Shown piece after piece: positions 24,401 to 35,484 of a stretch of DNA of 64,000 nucleotides. The translations under genes and the position numbers were made by a program. Below the pieces are notes generated by a model. It was not told the origin of the DNA, did not search any database, and saw only the letters and a program-made list of their open reading frames with translations. The DNA is from Gnetum montanum (lineage: Eukaryota > Streptophyta > Gnetopsida > Gnetales > Gnetaceae), in assembly GCA_015680685.1 (NCBI GenBank), contig MNCI01003051.1, forward strand, positions 322,307 to 386,306, given 5' to 3'. Each line of letters opens with the position of its first letter. The stretch's first letter is position 1.

Positions 24401-27400
24401 CCCCCAATATCAAAAGAATATGCTCATGAGGCCTGAATTTGGATACACAATGCAAAGAACCTTGGATCAAAGCTTTTTTGCTCCATGATATTAGCTAAGG
24501 CATCCTAGCTAACCATGTCGTAAGCTTTTTTAATGTCCAGTTTGATGCACATACCTAGGTACCCCAAACACTAAATCAAATGCATCACCTCTTGAAGAAG
24601 AATCACTTGAACCTGGATGTACCTTCCCTTAACAAATCCTGTTTGATTATTCCCAACTAGCCTTGGCATCAAAGGAGTAAGACATTGCACCAACATCTTA
24701 GTAAAAATTTGAATCAGGGTATTACACACCTTGATAGGATGAAACTGTGATAGGTCAGAAGGTTCAGCCACCTTGGGTATAAGAACAATTTTAGAATAGT
24801 TGATTTTGTGTTGGACCTGCTGCCGTTGAAGCATCCGATTGAAAGCATCTAACAGATTCAGCCCTAACACATCAATGAATTCCTTGAAAAACTCCATCGG
24901 CCATCCATCTAGTCCCGGGGCCTAATTCGATCTCATAGAAGCTAATGCCTCCTCCAACTCCTGCCACGAAAAAGGCTCCAACAACAGTTTATTCTCTGTG
25001 TCTCCTAGCAAAGGCTCCATCGGCACAGAAACAAGTGTAGTTCTCCCATACGCCCAAATCCTAGCCCAGTATTGCTAAACGACTTGAGCTACTTCCTAAG
25101 GATATGTAACCACCTTCTTGTTGAGATTCAATCTCACCTCCTTTGTAGCCCTATTCACTTTGGCAGCAACAAAGAAAAACTTTGTGTTATGATCCTCCTC
25201 TTTGAGCCAAGTAGTTCTAGCATGTTGTTTCCAATAACTCTCTTCCTTGGCATTGAGCTCTTGAAGTTCCCTCAGAATGATCTACTCCCCTTTGTCTAGC
25301 TCTTCACCCTGCTCATGACGAGCCTGTAAGGAAGCTAACCGTGCCAGCAGAGCTATTTGCCCATCTCAAAAGGAAAACCTCTTCTTAGCCTTAATTGACT
25401 GAAGAGCTTGTTTAAGCCAATGAAGACCCATCTTCAAGAAGTCACGGGGGTCCCTAATTGGATTATAAGTTGCCAAAATCCCCACCACCATCAGCCTAAG
25501 CCAAGGCTTTCCCAACCAAGAGTGCTCAAACCGAAATGGAGAGGCCAATGGCTAAATCGGTCTCCCCACGTGACAACAGAGCAATTGGTGATCTGATGCC
25601 AATCTCTCTTTCCCCACCACCCGAATCTTAGATTCTAGCACAATGTGTGTATTGACCTAAACATGGTTGATCTAAGACAACACCTGATCTTTTCATTTAT
25701 GATGATTGCTCTTGGTATACTTGCATCCGGTGATCTCCACATCAACTAAATCATGCTCCTGTAAGAATTCCAAGGATTGTCTACTACTTGGAGGTTCCAT
25801 CATATCATTACCTATTTTTTCCCAGGTGTACAAGTGTTGATTGAAGTCTCCAATCACAAGCTAGTGTCTAGTGTCAACCTGCATAACCAGCTGCCTCAAC
25901 TCTTGCAATCATTCTTCCCATCTCTGGGTCCCATAGAAATTTGTAAGCCATATGTTAGCTGCCTCAAGTTGCACCATAATACTCCATTGCAAGGAGTCAA
26001 CCAGCCTAAACAGCCGCTTTGCTAGAATGGCCAGCCAGCTTGCTTTTCCTAAACTAGGCACTATCTGTGTCTGCCACCCATTGCAGGAAATGGGCCTCCG
26101 AAATATGCACTTTTGTCTCTTGCAAGCAAACAATGTCACACTCCTCCCGGTGCACAATATCTCGAAGGGTGTTTTGTTTATAGGGGGTACCTTGCCCTGT
26201 GCAATTCCACGAGAGAATCTTCATGGCTTACTAGCCAAGCGTTTCCTAACACTTCCTTCAAGGTCAGCTACAATCCTAGGTCGATCTCAACCTGTGTAAT
26301 CTTACTACGAGCCACTAGCGATAGCGGTTGTCCAATTCAATCCGGTTCTGGTGAGACAGGGAAACCCCCACTCCTTGCCCGTTGTGCTTCTAAGATATCA
26401 ATTATTTTAGGAAATGGGGAACCTTGAACGACCCCAACCTAGTCACCTAGTGGTGGTAGTCCTGCCTCCATAGTCCTTTGAGAAGGGGTAGGAGCATCCT
26501 CCCCCACCCTTCCAACTAGAGGCATCAGCTATTGCCCACTAGACCCCAAATCCATAGATGCCCCCCTTGAACTCCCAAAAGCAAGGACAAGCTCTGGTCC
26601 CCCATCTCTAGCACCCAAAATAGGCTCTTGGGCCTTAGCCTGGGCATTGGACTCACCAGTGTTGTAGACACATCTTGTAACAACGTTGCCCCGACGTTGC
26701 CTGGCACCCCAAGGAATTCACAAAGATCAAATAGATCTGGGGCGAAAGACCTGGGGAATACGCCTCAAACAAGCAAACATCTCACAAGTGCAAGCAGAAG
26801 AGAACCAAGCAAACAAGTACACACACAACCTTGTAGGCCACATTGGTGGAAGGGGAGACAATGCACCTACAAGGGAAAGTGCCTCACCCCCAGATCCCTC
26901 ACGATCTGGTCCAAGATGTGGCATGGCACCGCACCAAAACTATCCAGTCTTGGTTGCCTACATATCTACGACCGCCGTAGAATCAGGGCCATGTAGTTCT
27001 CCACGGAGAAGAGGGAANNNNNNNNNNNNNNNNNNNNNNNNNNNNNNNNNNNNNNNNNNNNNNNNNNNNNNNNNNNNNNNNNNNNNNNNNNNNNNNNNNN
27101 NNNNNNNNNNNNNNNNNNNNNNNNNNNNNNNNNNNNNNNNNNNNNNNNNNNNNNNNNNNNNNNNNNNNNNNNNNNNNNNNNNNNNNNNNNNNNNNNNNNN
27201 NNNNNNNNNNNNNNNNNNNNNNNNNNNNNNNNNNNNNNNNNNNNNNNNNNNNNNNNNNNNNNNNNNNNNNNNNNNNNNNNNNNNNNNNNNNNNNNNNNNN
27301 NNNNNNNNNNNNNNNNNNNNNNNNNNNNNNNNNNNNNNNNNNNNNNNNNNNNNNNNNNNNNNNNNNNNNNNNNNNNNNNNNNNNNNNNNNNNNNNNNNNN

Positions 27401-30400
27401 NNNNNNNNNNNNNNNNNNNNNNNNNNNNNNNNNNNNNNNNNNNNNNNNNNNNNNNNNNNNNNNNNNNNNNNNNNNNNNNNNNNNNNNNNNNNNNNACACA
27501 TCTCCTTGCTTTACCACTTTGCCCCTTCTCCTAGCCAGGGTTTGCTCAATCTGAGTCTTGTGAGATGGAACCTTTGGGGAGACCCTACAATCTGTCGTTG
27601 AGTGACTCTTTCCATAGATCAGACAACCACTAGACAAAGTCCCACTAGTCATTGGCTTATCTATTAGCAAATTCTCATATTCAATCCGTATCTTTTGATC
27701 TCCCGAGGGCATAGCTAAAATCACCTCATTAACCTTGTTCTTGAGTCCCAGTGACCTCCACACACAAAAATGGGCATAGCCCATCCGGTCCATAGATGCA
27801 ATGTACTTGTCGAACTTGATGAATTCCCCAAAAAAACCCAGCCAATGTTTTTAGGAAATCCAACACCCAGAACTCCAGGGGGAGGTCCAAAGCCCTAATT
27901 CAAATGGACGCCTAAGCAAAGAGTTCAATGTCCCGATGGGCCTTGGGCCACTAGGGTGCAAGTGCCAATCCACAGGCCCCATAAAATCAAGGGCCCTTGA
28001 AAAGGGCCCTCTCTTTGTCTTTTTCTGACTAGAAAACAAACAAAAGCTTGGCATTTGCCAGATTGTCGGCCTGCACATTCTCCAAACCCTAGCTCGTGCT
28101 AGCCCATTGTCGTATAAGATCCATTCGGGAGTGTGCGCCTTCAGAAACAAACTTGCCAATAAGGCTAAGTTCCAAGGTACACATATCCCCATCAGGTGGT
28201 TGGCCAATTTGCAACCGCATAGTCCCTCCCTCCTTGGAGTGCCAACCAGGGCCACCAGGCAACAATGCTTCCATGCCCATTGAACCGCCTAGGCCACTTT
28301 TTCCTTGAGCATTCATGAAAGAGTTGCCCTCTACTGTAGCCCCATCAGACCCCAGCCCACCACTCCCTCCACAGCTTGATGTCCAGCTGGCCTTGCTGTC
28401 CTCAAGGACCACTCCACTCTCGTCTGCGCTCCCCATGCCCCCTCCTATATTCCCTGTGCTCCTGCCCATAAGTGCACCCTACTGCTTTCAAGAGTCGATG
28501 TATTGAATGTTAATGCAAAGCTTAATAAGTCTTTTCAATGTGTGACACTTTCTTTCATGACGATCTGAATTTTTTTGGTTTGGTAGGTTTTGTTTTTTCT
28601 TCCTTTTCTCTTGAACAAGTGAAAATATAATTTTACCAATACTAAAATGTTGGGAGTTCAACCAGAAGAGTTTTTCAGACTTTAGAGATCAACCACGTTG
28701 AAGTGGTTTATTACATACTTGTTTAATCTAACAAAAGCTATAAAAAATTAAAAATTTCACCCTCATAGTACGAGCTTATTCTCAATCTCCATTTACAACT
28801 TCTTAATTTTATTGCTCTTTGTTGGACTGTGTAAATATGACAAAATCATAATAATTATTTTCCATAATTTTTAGTCACTAGATACACCGACTTTCTGATT
28901 ATAGCCACTGTTTCAACAACTTGATTCCTGGGTATTCTTGCTTTAAAATTGGTTAAAGATTACAGGGCGTTTTGGCAAGGGTTCACCAACATCAATATTT
29001 CTCTCTGGAAGTTTCCGGAGATTTTATCTTAACTATTTCTAGAATCTGCAGTACTTGATCTTTCCGGAATCCAGGAGCTCCCACTATTTGGTATCTCATA
29101 CATCCAACTGCATAAGTATCTATTATCTTTACTTCTATGACTTGTAGAATTTGCTTCCAGGATCTTGTACTTATTTGTAGGATCTTAGATGCTCAAGTTC
29201 TTTTGGTTACTACATCTTTGCCATACATCTTATAAACATTTAATCATCTTCTGATTTGCATCTTTTATACCACAATCTGAGAGTTATTGCATGACTTAGC
29301 AATCATTGCGATATTTACTAAAAAATTTTGGTAGCAAACTTTGAGATTGAACTTTTATTAAGTTTACACCACATTCTAATAATTTCAAAGATCCAGTTAC
29401 TCGAATGCAATGCTATAAGTTAGCATTCTCCTTCCAACTTTCTACTACCAACAATTCTCTGTGGGCTGCTTTCAATTACGTCAATAATTCGATGATTTTT
29501 TTGTATGTTTCAAGAGTCTCAGGGACATATGCACATGGGGATGTTGGGACATGTACGTGAAGGTTCTTTGGGGACATGTTGACACATCAGGAATGCAAAG
29601 CCTCAAAATAGAATAGAAAAGTCTTGTCCTTGGCACCAAATAAGCTTTATGTACTCTATCTAAACCTATTCTAAGAATGGAGATGTTTAAATGGATTGGC
29701 TAACATGCCATTCACAAGATTATCTAGCAATTGTTGTAAGTTCTTCTATGTTGCCGAGTCATTCTTAATATTTGCAGCTTAATTACATTGAAAGCATATG
29801 AAGAATTTTCTTGCATAGTTTATGACTGGCATGTAGGACAGAGTTAACATGAAACATGTAAAATAGGTCTTTCCATGTTCTTGGCATGCAAACTCTATTT
29901 CTATAATTGACCATGCAAAGAAAAACAGTATGCAGATCACAGAGCAGGAATCGATGGAGTCACAGGACACAGCCATGGTGAATGAACATTGTGGTTCTGA
30001 TCAAGATGGCTGGGTTGAAAACTTATCAGCTCATCTGCATATTGAGATTTCTATGGCCAATCATTATCTGTGATTTGTCCCTGAGATGTAGAATAGCCGT
30101 TCTTGGCATTTGGGAAATGTTCCTAGAATATCCTGGGATCTGAGGACATGGTTGGAATTGATCACATCTCTGATGTATCCTGGCACATTTGAGGATGTTG
30201 ACCTGTTATGGGAATGTCCCAAAAGTGCAGTTTTTTGGAGGGATGCATTCACAGCATAACATTGATTGTTTTCCATCCGAATTTTATGATTACATACTAG
30301 CAATACAATTTAAATTTTATTTATACATCATTTTTAACCAATTCTTGTCCAAGCTGCCTAACTCTGAAAAATTGGACAGTAATGTTGATCGATGGCTGTT

Positions 30401-33216
30401 TGAACTTTATTTTAGGTATGAGCAACTAAAGCATAATGGGTAAAGATGTTATTACTATCCTCCCATATATGATTACAAAATAAATGTTATAGTTTGGTTT
30501 TACACTTCACAGGAAACTCTAATTTACTAGGATCATATTAAAGAATTTACACAAGTGTTAATTGAATACAACTTGATTGGGTTGAACATCTATTGTGAAT
30601 AATCCTATTGGCAAATGTTCCATGGTTAGGAATCTTTGCACTGGACTTACTCATCTGACTGGGTTCCTTTGAAGATCAACGTGGTCTGCACTCACCAGCT
30701 TGTCAGGACTTCAGCCTTACAGTCATTTGTGAATTCTTGTTGTTGGATTTGTAATTTGTGAGTTAATTTTACAACTAGTACTTCTTGTGAACATTGATTA
30801 TACTGTCAGTTATCCCATATCCTTGCCTTAATAGTCTGATGTTTCACAAATCATGGTTAACGTTTTTCGTTGAGTCTTTTTTTTTTTTATGGATCCATAC
30901 TTCCTGACTTGGTTCTTTGGATGCACACATCAAATCCTTTTCAAACCTTTATGACTGAATATATCACAATCCTTGTCTCTTGATGACCATTCATGAAACA
31001 CTATTAAGAATAGTATTAAGAATAGGAGTATAACAGGGATTTATTTGAGAATTAGAGATGTAAATAATAAGCATCTGCTAGTCATTGTCCATTTCCCTCT
31101 GACTAGAAAGATTTCTCTCTCTTGCTTTCCAAAAAATACATTAACTTTAGATACTTGATCTACCTTTTTTCAGCAAATAGGTTTGCTATGTTTTTGGCCT
31201 GCATGTAATGTGTTATATGCCTCTAATATCTTGTATGATTTTTCAGATTCATGTAACCAAACCTCACTATGATGCGATTTTTTAAAATGATCTTTCATCC
31301 ATGTAAATACTTTTTCAAATTCTTTCGATATCGTTGATGCGGTATGTGGTCTTTATAAATTTATGTAACTACGTTATCTTCATCGCTTTGACCCCTAATA
31401 TATCTTCATTGATAGTCCTCAATTTTAACTTTCCAAATGTGCTTTGCCATTAGAGAAATTCTTTCTTCAATTTTGTAACCTTTTAACTAACTACATGGAT
31501 GTTCGTAAGATCGATATCAAATATATTAGTAGATTGAAGACAACGTAGAATTAATTGGAATACCAATTTTTGGGTTACATCTCCAAAACTCTAGATCATA
31601 ATTCTCTTCCTTTCCTTTCAAGAAACAATGGTATAAGAAAGTATTTTCTTGAAAAGAAACAGCATAATATTTGAAAAAGTAGCAGTAAGTCTTGTTTTTT
31701 TTTAAAAAAATCCTTGACCTTTGACATATTAAAAGGAAATAAAGTTTGAAGGGCTCTTGCGTTCAGACTCTTTCTGGCTTTGACAAGCTTTGCCATTACA
31801 TTTGGCTGGAATTGCTCTGTACGTCTACTTTCAGTTAAATAATTTTTAAAAATCATTGTGTATGCTATAAGACTCTGTGGAATAGGGTTCTTTTGTAGCA
31901 GTGGAAGACAGCAATGTTGCGCACACGATTTTGGTGGAGAAATGACCTTCAACGCATACCATCTTTGATAGATCCCTTCAACAACACCTTAGTAATGACA
32001 GGCTTGATGGGTTTTTAATTTACTACACTATTTTGGTTTTGCAAGCTTGTTTTCAGCCGACATGGTTTATATTTCATGGATTACGATTTCTTTGATTTTG
32101 GGTTTTCATTGATTTTTCCAAGAAGAGAAACCCTGGTTACATAGTAGCGGGGTACATCGGCAAACATTTTTTTTTGTAAATTCAAGGTTAGTTTCATTGA
32201 ATTGCTTCATTTTTTCCCGATTATCTATCCACTCTTCAAGATTTCGGATGCATCTTTCCTTAGTTTCCAAGAAGATAAATTAATCGTTAACAAGATGCAT
32301 GTAAAATTAAAGAGGCCATAAGATGGTGCAGGTTCATATTGAAATTTATCTAATAGGCCATAAAAAAACTCCATGAAGCATGATCATATGCTTTGCTTAA
32401 ATCATGTTTTAGTCCAAGAAAACATTTATTTTTGTTTATCTAGATTTCTGCAAACTCAAAAATTCTTCTGGCACAAACTAAAATCTTACGAGTTCAAAAA
32501 ATAATTTGGGATGCAGTGTTTATTTGGGTAGGTTAATGGATTGGTGTTTTCCTAGCTAAGAGGAATGGTTAACCTTCTGGATCAACTAACTTATAACGTA
32601 TACTTGAAAGATATGGCTGTGCATCTGTAAAATGGACCAAAGATATTATCAAATTTTTTATGTTTTGATGTCATGTTTTGCTGTTATAAATCTGGCAATG
32701 CTTTTGGGATAGCACCATGAATTAGTTTCCTTTTCAGGAGGACTTGGAATATTGTCGTCAACATGCGCTTCAAGCAAAAAGGCTCATGAACGAAAATGCT
32801 GGTGTTAGTGAAGTTGCAGACATTCAGGTACAACTAGCCTATGAACTTGCAAAGAAACTTGGTAGTTGGAAGTGTGTTATTTTTGAATGTATTGCTTGAA
32901 ATGCTGTCAGACAAGATTTCATCATCATTTTTTTGTTTGTACCTGTAGGTTGGTAGTTTTGAAGATATTATCTGCAAAATGGAGGTACGTTCATAACATT
33001 GTGATAGGATCTTTATTTTCATTAGTTTATGTACATTCATACCATTGCGATGTCATCTTTATTTTCATGGTTTATGTGTATTGGAAAATGTTCACTAAGT
33101 TTTAGAAAACATTCTCAAAACAGAAAAGTGGAAGTAGTTCTGGATGGAAGGATCTTGTTTTTGTTCCCCCAGGCTTTGGTTCTTCAAATCTTTTGGGACC
33201 GAAAGATCAAAGGTAG
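12004..33216 (+). CDS. TIC22: TIC22-like chloroplast protein-import component, eight exons
   Basis: Exons: 12004-12465, 12544-12606, 14084-14158, 14669-14725, 20369-20428, 32738-32827, 32949-32984, 33124-33216. Every intron starts GT and ends AG, and all are phase 0. The joined frame is 311 residues with no stop. Family signs in order are LNGIPVYTVSN, SLGLFFFRKKDADSFL, EEPVLGQDAKVISVPLDK, ITFRFLPDPNQVKHAL, GDYFPGVPVFQ, HPVFFSKEDLE, VGSFEDIICKME and SGWKDLVFVPPG. In the Tic22 family these regions form the conserved core of an intermembrane-space chaperone that passes preproteins from TOC to TIC; the less conserved N-terminal third should hold the targeting region. The start is chosen because an in-frame TAG lies 15 nt upstream and the ATG context is good (CCAACATGG). 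Introns 4 and 5 carry large LINE insertions, yet the exons are intact, so the gene is probably functional. Confidence 0.92.
12544..14725 (+). CDS. TIC22: TIC22 exons 2 to 4
   Basis: Exon 2 (12544-12606) follows TGTTGCAG and ends AAG|GTAAGG. Exon 3 (14084-14158) follows CCCTTGCAG and encodes VYELQKQGITFRFLPDPNQV and five more residues. Exon 4 (14669-14725) follows TTTGACAG and encodes ITSEDASLGDYFPGVPVFQ. All lengths are multiples of three (63, 75, 57). Intron 2 is 1.48 kb and intron 3 is 0.51 kb; neither shows a recognisable gene or element. Confidence 0.88.
15380..18480 (-). mobile_element. Decayed L1-type LINE with an internally duplicated ORF1/ORF2 junction
   Basis: On the minus strand, ORF1 begins near 18473 and contains a DUF4283-like block (WIRLLGLPIEPWDKEVF, then FGELIALDN) at 17777-17959. 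A hydrophilic Pro/Gln-rich tail follows (17392-17622). The start of the ORF2 endonuclease (ALKVEALCTQETKW) is next, near 17035-16930. The sequence then jumps back to the ORF1 tail and repeats this junction (endonuclease start at 16043-15840, KVEVLYTQETKWSK). No RT follows, so most of ORF2 is missing. Many stops and frameshifts show it is old. I could not assign a TSD. Confidence 0.7.
15600..17620. repeat. Diverged 1-kb tandem duplication inside the LINE
   Basis: Segment 15600-16625 resembles 16626-17620 along its length. Matching blocks include CTTTAGTAAATTGCTAAACC and TCGTTAGCAAATTGCTAAACT, then CACTTTGTTTCCTGGGTGTA and CACTTTGTTTCCTGGGTGCA, then ATGCTTTTGTCTTAGCTTGG and CACTTTTGTCTTAGCTTGG. 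The two copies have diverged considerably by substitutions and small indels. Confidence 0.7.
18712..19306 (+). mobile_element. 5'-truncated RTE-type LINE with TSD
   Basis: The coding remnant includes IEARXSKWRQASGVLFDKR, YGVECWAVQKRH, MLRXMLNVTKRDKL and LRWFRHVQRR, the C-terminal signature of RTE-clade RT proteins. The element ends GGGATAAGGCTAGGA followed by (TGA)n, the microsatellite tail typical of RTEs. Flanking copies of TTGTAGTATTTT[C/G]CAC at 18696-18711 and 19307-19322 (15 of 16 identical) are the TSD. Confidence 0.85.
20369..20428 (+). CDS. TIC22: TIC22 exon 5, isolated between two giant introns
   Basis: Twenty codons (CNDLTLRNMDRRMHPVFFSK) lie between TTGTTTCCAG and AAG|GTATTT. In Tic22 proteins this segment links the GVPVFQ strand to the PVFF-KEDLE strand, and the frame joins exon 4 and exon 6 exactly. 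It is 5.6 kb from exon 4 and 12.3 kb from exon 6. Confidence 0.85.
21431..21940. repeat. Near-identical 255-bp tandem duplication in the LINE 3' region
   Basis: Positions 21431-21685 and 21686-21940 both start CTACACACCAAAACCACCAA and differ at only a few bases (for example TTGCTTG and TCGCTTG). The similarity is far higher than the decay of the element would predict. It is either a recent duplication or an assembly artefact. Confidence 0.85.
21450..23104 (-). pseudogene. Unrecognised third ORF downstream of LINE ORF2
   Basis: Past the zf-RVT end of ORF2, a new coding-like region starts with MAMGQTLTFEPNCVGF at 23104. It runs through VEWADVLQLLKGDPILVDDA and AIGMESQRRLGGPTFR, then after a frameshift through GLAACLGVLASGEIILPHGH and WIWQEAIDVVDYYFVQFGNV (22904-22650). 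A long Glu/Ala/Arg/Leu-rich coiled coil follows (KRLEAEKAMLEMEAETAW near 22420, EQQWLEREKELQHEW near 22270). A basic C-terminal part contains GFECGYGQANVHTKL, then RKLRQSYTQM and AAKEFQQAAAFVDTKQHQ, this last twice because of the 255-bp duplication. L1 elements normally end after ORF2. I recognise no family; it could be a captured host gene, a LINE-specific ORF3 or a nested element. Confidence 0.5.
23280..26224 (-). pseudogene. L1 ORF2: endonuclease, reverse transcriptase, zf-RVT
   Basis: The start codon at 26224 opens an AP-endonuclease domain (MKILSWNCTGQGTPY, then CDIVCLQETKV). The RT follows: MEFFKEFIDVLGLNLLDAFN from 24897, YSKIVLIPKV, GNNQTGFVKGRYI, KLDIKKAYDMVS and GQGLRQGDPLSPYLFILAMD. 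The catalytic FADD box reads YTNDM at about 24230, so the first Asp of the pair has become Asn. A post-RT linker with RQGQMLLANSMLL-like sequence lies at 24065-23547. A zf-RVT remnant (KIEVFLWLL, then ETIQHFAYQCSF) ends near 23280. Several stops and frameshifts are present. Confidence 0.8.
26300..28469 (-). pseudogene. L1 ORF1 (DUF4283 and zinc knuckle), with 478-nt gap
   Basis: From 28469 a Gly/Ser-rich N-terminus leads into a DUF4283-like RNA-binding region (ALDLPLEFWVLDFLKTLAGF, FGEFIKFDKYI, YAHFCVWRSLGLKNKVNEV). A zinc-knuckle-like CLIYGKSHSTTDC follows, matching the C-x2-x-G-x2-H-x4-C pattern of plant LINE ORF1 proteins. The frame then enters the N gap. The remaining C-terminal part (to about 26300) is Pro/Gly-rich and frameshifted. 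Confidence 0.65.
27018..27495. other. Assembly gap (478 N)
   Basis: An unresolved run of N inside LINE ORF1. Reading frames across it have no meaning. Confidence 1.
32150..32560 (-). mobile_element. Small LINE reverse-transcriptase relic
   Basis: The minus strand gives LGLKHDLSKAYDHASWSF preceded by VPEEFLSLQ- and RRIFEF-type sequence. This is the region around the first catalytic Asp of plant L1 RT (KLDLSKAYDRVSW). No other RT motif is preserved and the ends are unclear. Confidence 0.5.
32738..33216 (+). CDS. TIC22: TIC22 exons 6 to 8
   Basis: Exon 6 (32738-32827) encodes EDLEYCRQHALQAKRLMNEN and ten more residues. Exon 7 (32949-32984) encodes VGSFEDIICKME and ends GAG|GTACGT. Exon 8 (33124-33216) starts KSGSSSGWKDLVFVPPGFGS and ends at TAG. 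These form the C-terminal strand and tail of the Tic22 fold. Introns 6 and 7 are short (121 and 139 bp), unlike introns 4 and 5. Confidence 0.9.
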
Positions 33217-33962
33217 TTTCGGAAGCGAAAGGGCTTTAATTATACAAGAGGGCAAGGAATGCCATGCTTGTAAGATATCTTTGTTGAGTAAATTGTCTAT
33301 GATGTTGCTGTAAGGGTCAGGGCATAATATGCTTTGGTCATGTGTATGGAAGCTAGTTGAAAGCTTTTTTTTGGCTTGGAGTTGGCCATTTTTCTACAAT
33401 GTGAATCTCAATTTTTTGTTGATTTATACATCTTTGTTTTCTAGAACGGTTACAGTAGTTTCAAAATAACAGCAATGTAACTTGATAGTGTTCTCTTAAA
33501 ATTGTTGGAAATTATCCTCTTTAAAAGAAACCCAAAACAATACTAGTAAAATTTGATAGTGTTCTCTTAAAACTTTAAAAGAAACCTAAAATAGTATTGG
33601 TAAAATTTGCGACGGTGTCATTTGTGTTTTTAGATGTCTATACTTTTTTAATGATTGCAAACTTTTAGGGCTAGGGTCTAGCTGAGCAATGGCTTAGTAG
33701 AGTCATATGTTTAGAGGGTATATATAGTCATCTAGTTTTAATTCGAATTTTTCTACAGTGGATTTGATGTTTCTTCAGCACATCTAATTTCTCTAAAATT
33801 TTCATATGGAGGATTCTAAATTGCTCTCAACTTCTTTTGTGGATGGTGGAAAGAAATTTTTGTTGAATCTCATAATGTAGATTTACTAGTTGGCATTGTA
33901 AATTTGTGATGCGTTCCTCTAGTGATGTTGATGCAAATAAGATGTCTGATTTTGTTCTTTCT

Positions 33963-34166
33963 AATGATGTGTATGACTTATTGATTGCTGATCTTACATC
34001 ACCATACATGTTAATTCAAATTTTGGGTTACCAACCTTTTAATTGAAGCTTCACTTCGTAGAAGAATGATGTGTATGACTTATTGATTGTTGATCTTACA
34101 TCACCATACATGTTAATTCAAATTTTGGGTTACCAACCTTTTAATTGAAGCTTCACTTCGTAGATG
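33963..34166. repeat. 102-bp tandem duplication
   Basis: Copies 33963-34064 and 34065-34166 start AATGATGTGTATGACTTATT and differ at only two or three bases. Part of the sequence starts again at 34167. No coding potential. A shorter, less perfect duplication (TTGATAGTGTTCTCTTAAAA) lies at about 33491-33600. Confidence 0.85.
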
Positions 34167-34659
34167 AATGATGTGACGTAAAAACATGTTAGAGAATAAT
34201 TCATACATTGTCTTTAACTCATAACAATTTGAAAGAGTTAAGTTTTGACTTTGTAAAAATCTTAAGTGGATTAGAAGTTTATTAAGTTGTTTCGTAAATC
34301 AAAGTTTGTTTGTAATCAAGTTGATTTAAGTGGTGAAAGATATATTGGTTTATGAAATACAATTTGTAAGACTTGTATTCTTATGAATTCGTAAGAATAC
34401 ATGTTAAGTAATGTTAGTTTGTGTTACAATTGCGACTCTTCATCAAGTTCAAGTTTGTCTAGTGTCAAGTTGTAAGTATGTAATGTGAAAAAAAAAGAAG
34501 TGTAAGTAATGGGTAAGTAGCAACCTCTTTCAAGCAAAAGGTTTGAAGAATTAGTTTCAGTATACATTATCCAAAGATTCTCAAGCTAAAGATTATAGTT
34601 TCAATACATTGAATATGTTGAATCATCAATAATTATACAACATTTTTTCCTTTTACCTT

Positions 34660-35482
34660 TGATGAATTGCGGTTTGCTAGGCCTTGATATTGGGTACATG
34701 ATATCGCGATATCGCAATTTAGATACGATATTGTTTATACGATATCATGATTCCTATGTCAGCTTATAAATATAACATTCAAGCCCACAGGGAAGGAGGA
34801 ATCGATAAGTCTTTAGGATCAAGTTTTTTTATCAGTTTTTAGTTAGTTTTCAGTTCTTTTTCTAAGTGCATGCTTATAGTGTGATATTTGTAATTGTATG
34901 GAACCTTTGTTTGAGTGTGATGTACTTGGACACGTACACAATTGACAATAAAGATCGAGATTACTCCATCGTTGCAGCATTCACTTAGTTTCTAATTGTT
35001 TAATTGTTGATTATTATTTATTGTTTTCTTAGTTAATATTTCTTTATTGTCATTTACTATTTCTGTTGATAATGTGGAATGGGTAGATCTTAATCACGAG
35101 CATTAAAGTGTAACTACGTGGTAACCCAGTAGTGTATCCATTAGTGCTTCAAGTGATGTGTGCTTGGTAATCCTAGAAGTAGTACATGAAGTCCAAGATG
35201 CGTACAAATGATTAAAGACAGATGCTCATCGCACTTATCTTACTTCATATTGCTTATTAGCTTAATTAAGATTATTTCTCATTGTCTTTAGGAGTAGCAT
35301 AGTGTTAGGAATCATATCATACACCTCACTTTGGAGTAAACCATACGTGACAAAGCAAATACTAGTCTAGGTGGGAAGACAACGAACTACAATCAATGTA
35401 TCACTATCTAGGTGCTACAACTAATTCGTTTGCGGAGTTCGACTAGATCGCGTGTACATGCTCATATTCGTATAGTGTTCAT
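34660..35482 (+). repeat. 5' LTR of copy C
   Basis: It starts TGATGAATTGCGG, has GATATC-type words at 34690-34755 and TATAAATA at 34765-34772. Near the 3' end it has lost about 25 bp present in the 3' LTR (the GAGCATAGGGGTACCTC part) and ends near GTGTTCATC, directly before the primer site. Confidence 0.85.
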
Positions 35483-35484
35483 CG

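Larger units (their letters stand above)
21221..28537 (-). mobile_element. Full-length L1-type LINE with 14-bp TSD
   Basis: The element reads 5' to 3' from 28537 down to 21221 and ends in a poly-A tail (poly-T on the + strand at 21218-21227). It is flanked by perfect copies of ATGTGTGACACTTT at 21207-21220 and 28538-28551. It has a short 5' UTR, ORF1 (about 28469-26300), ORF2 (26224 to about 23280) and an unusual further coding-like region (23104 to about 21450). A 478-nt gap (27018-27495) lies in ORF1. Stops and frameshifts throughout show it is inactive. It is antisense to the host gene. Confidence 0.85.
20429..32737 (+). other. TIC22 intron 5, 12.3 kb
   Basis: Donor AAG|GTATTT and acceptor TTTTCAG|GAG. 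It contains a full-length minus-strand L1 (21.2-28.5 kb) and a small minus-strand LINE relic near 32.2-32.6 kb. The stretch 28.6-32.1 kb is AT-rich with no gene or element I can identify; its short ORFs look random. Confidence 0.8.

Noticed and set aside
26686-27793. Long ORFs of about 280 codons on both strands
   Set aside because: Most of their length is the 478-nt N gap. Only the minus-strand part outside the gap is meaningful, as LINE ORF1.
31596-31952. 118-codon minus-strand ORF in TIC22 intron 5
   Set aside because: Low-complexity Phe/Leu/Lys composition, no motif and no upstream context; at most a LINE-related relic.
12004-33216. TIC22 locus as a pseudogene because of its inserted LINEs
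   Set aside because: All exons are in frame with intact GT/AG sites and conserved residues, and every insertion is intronic.
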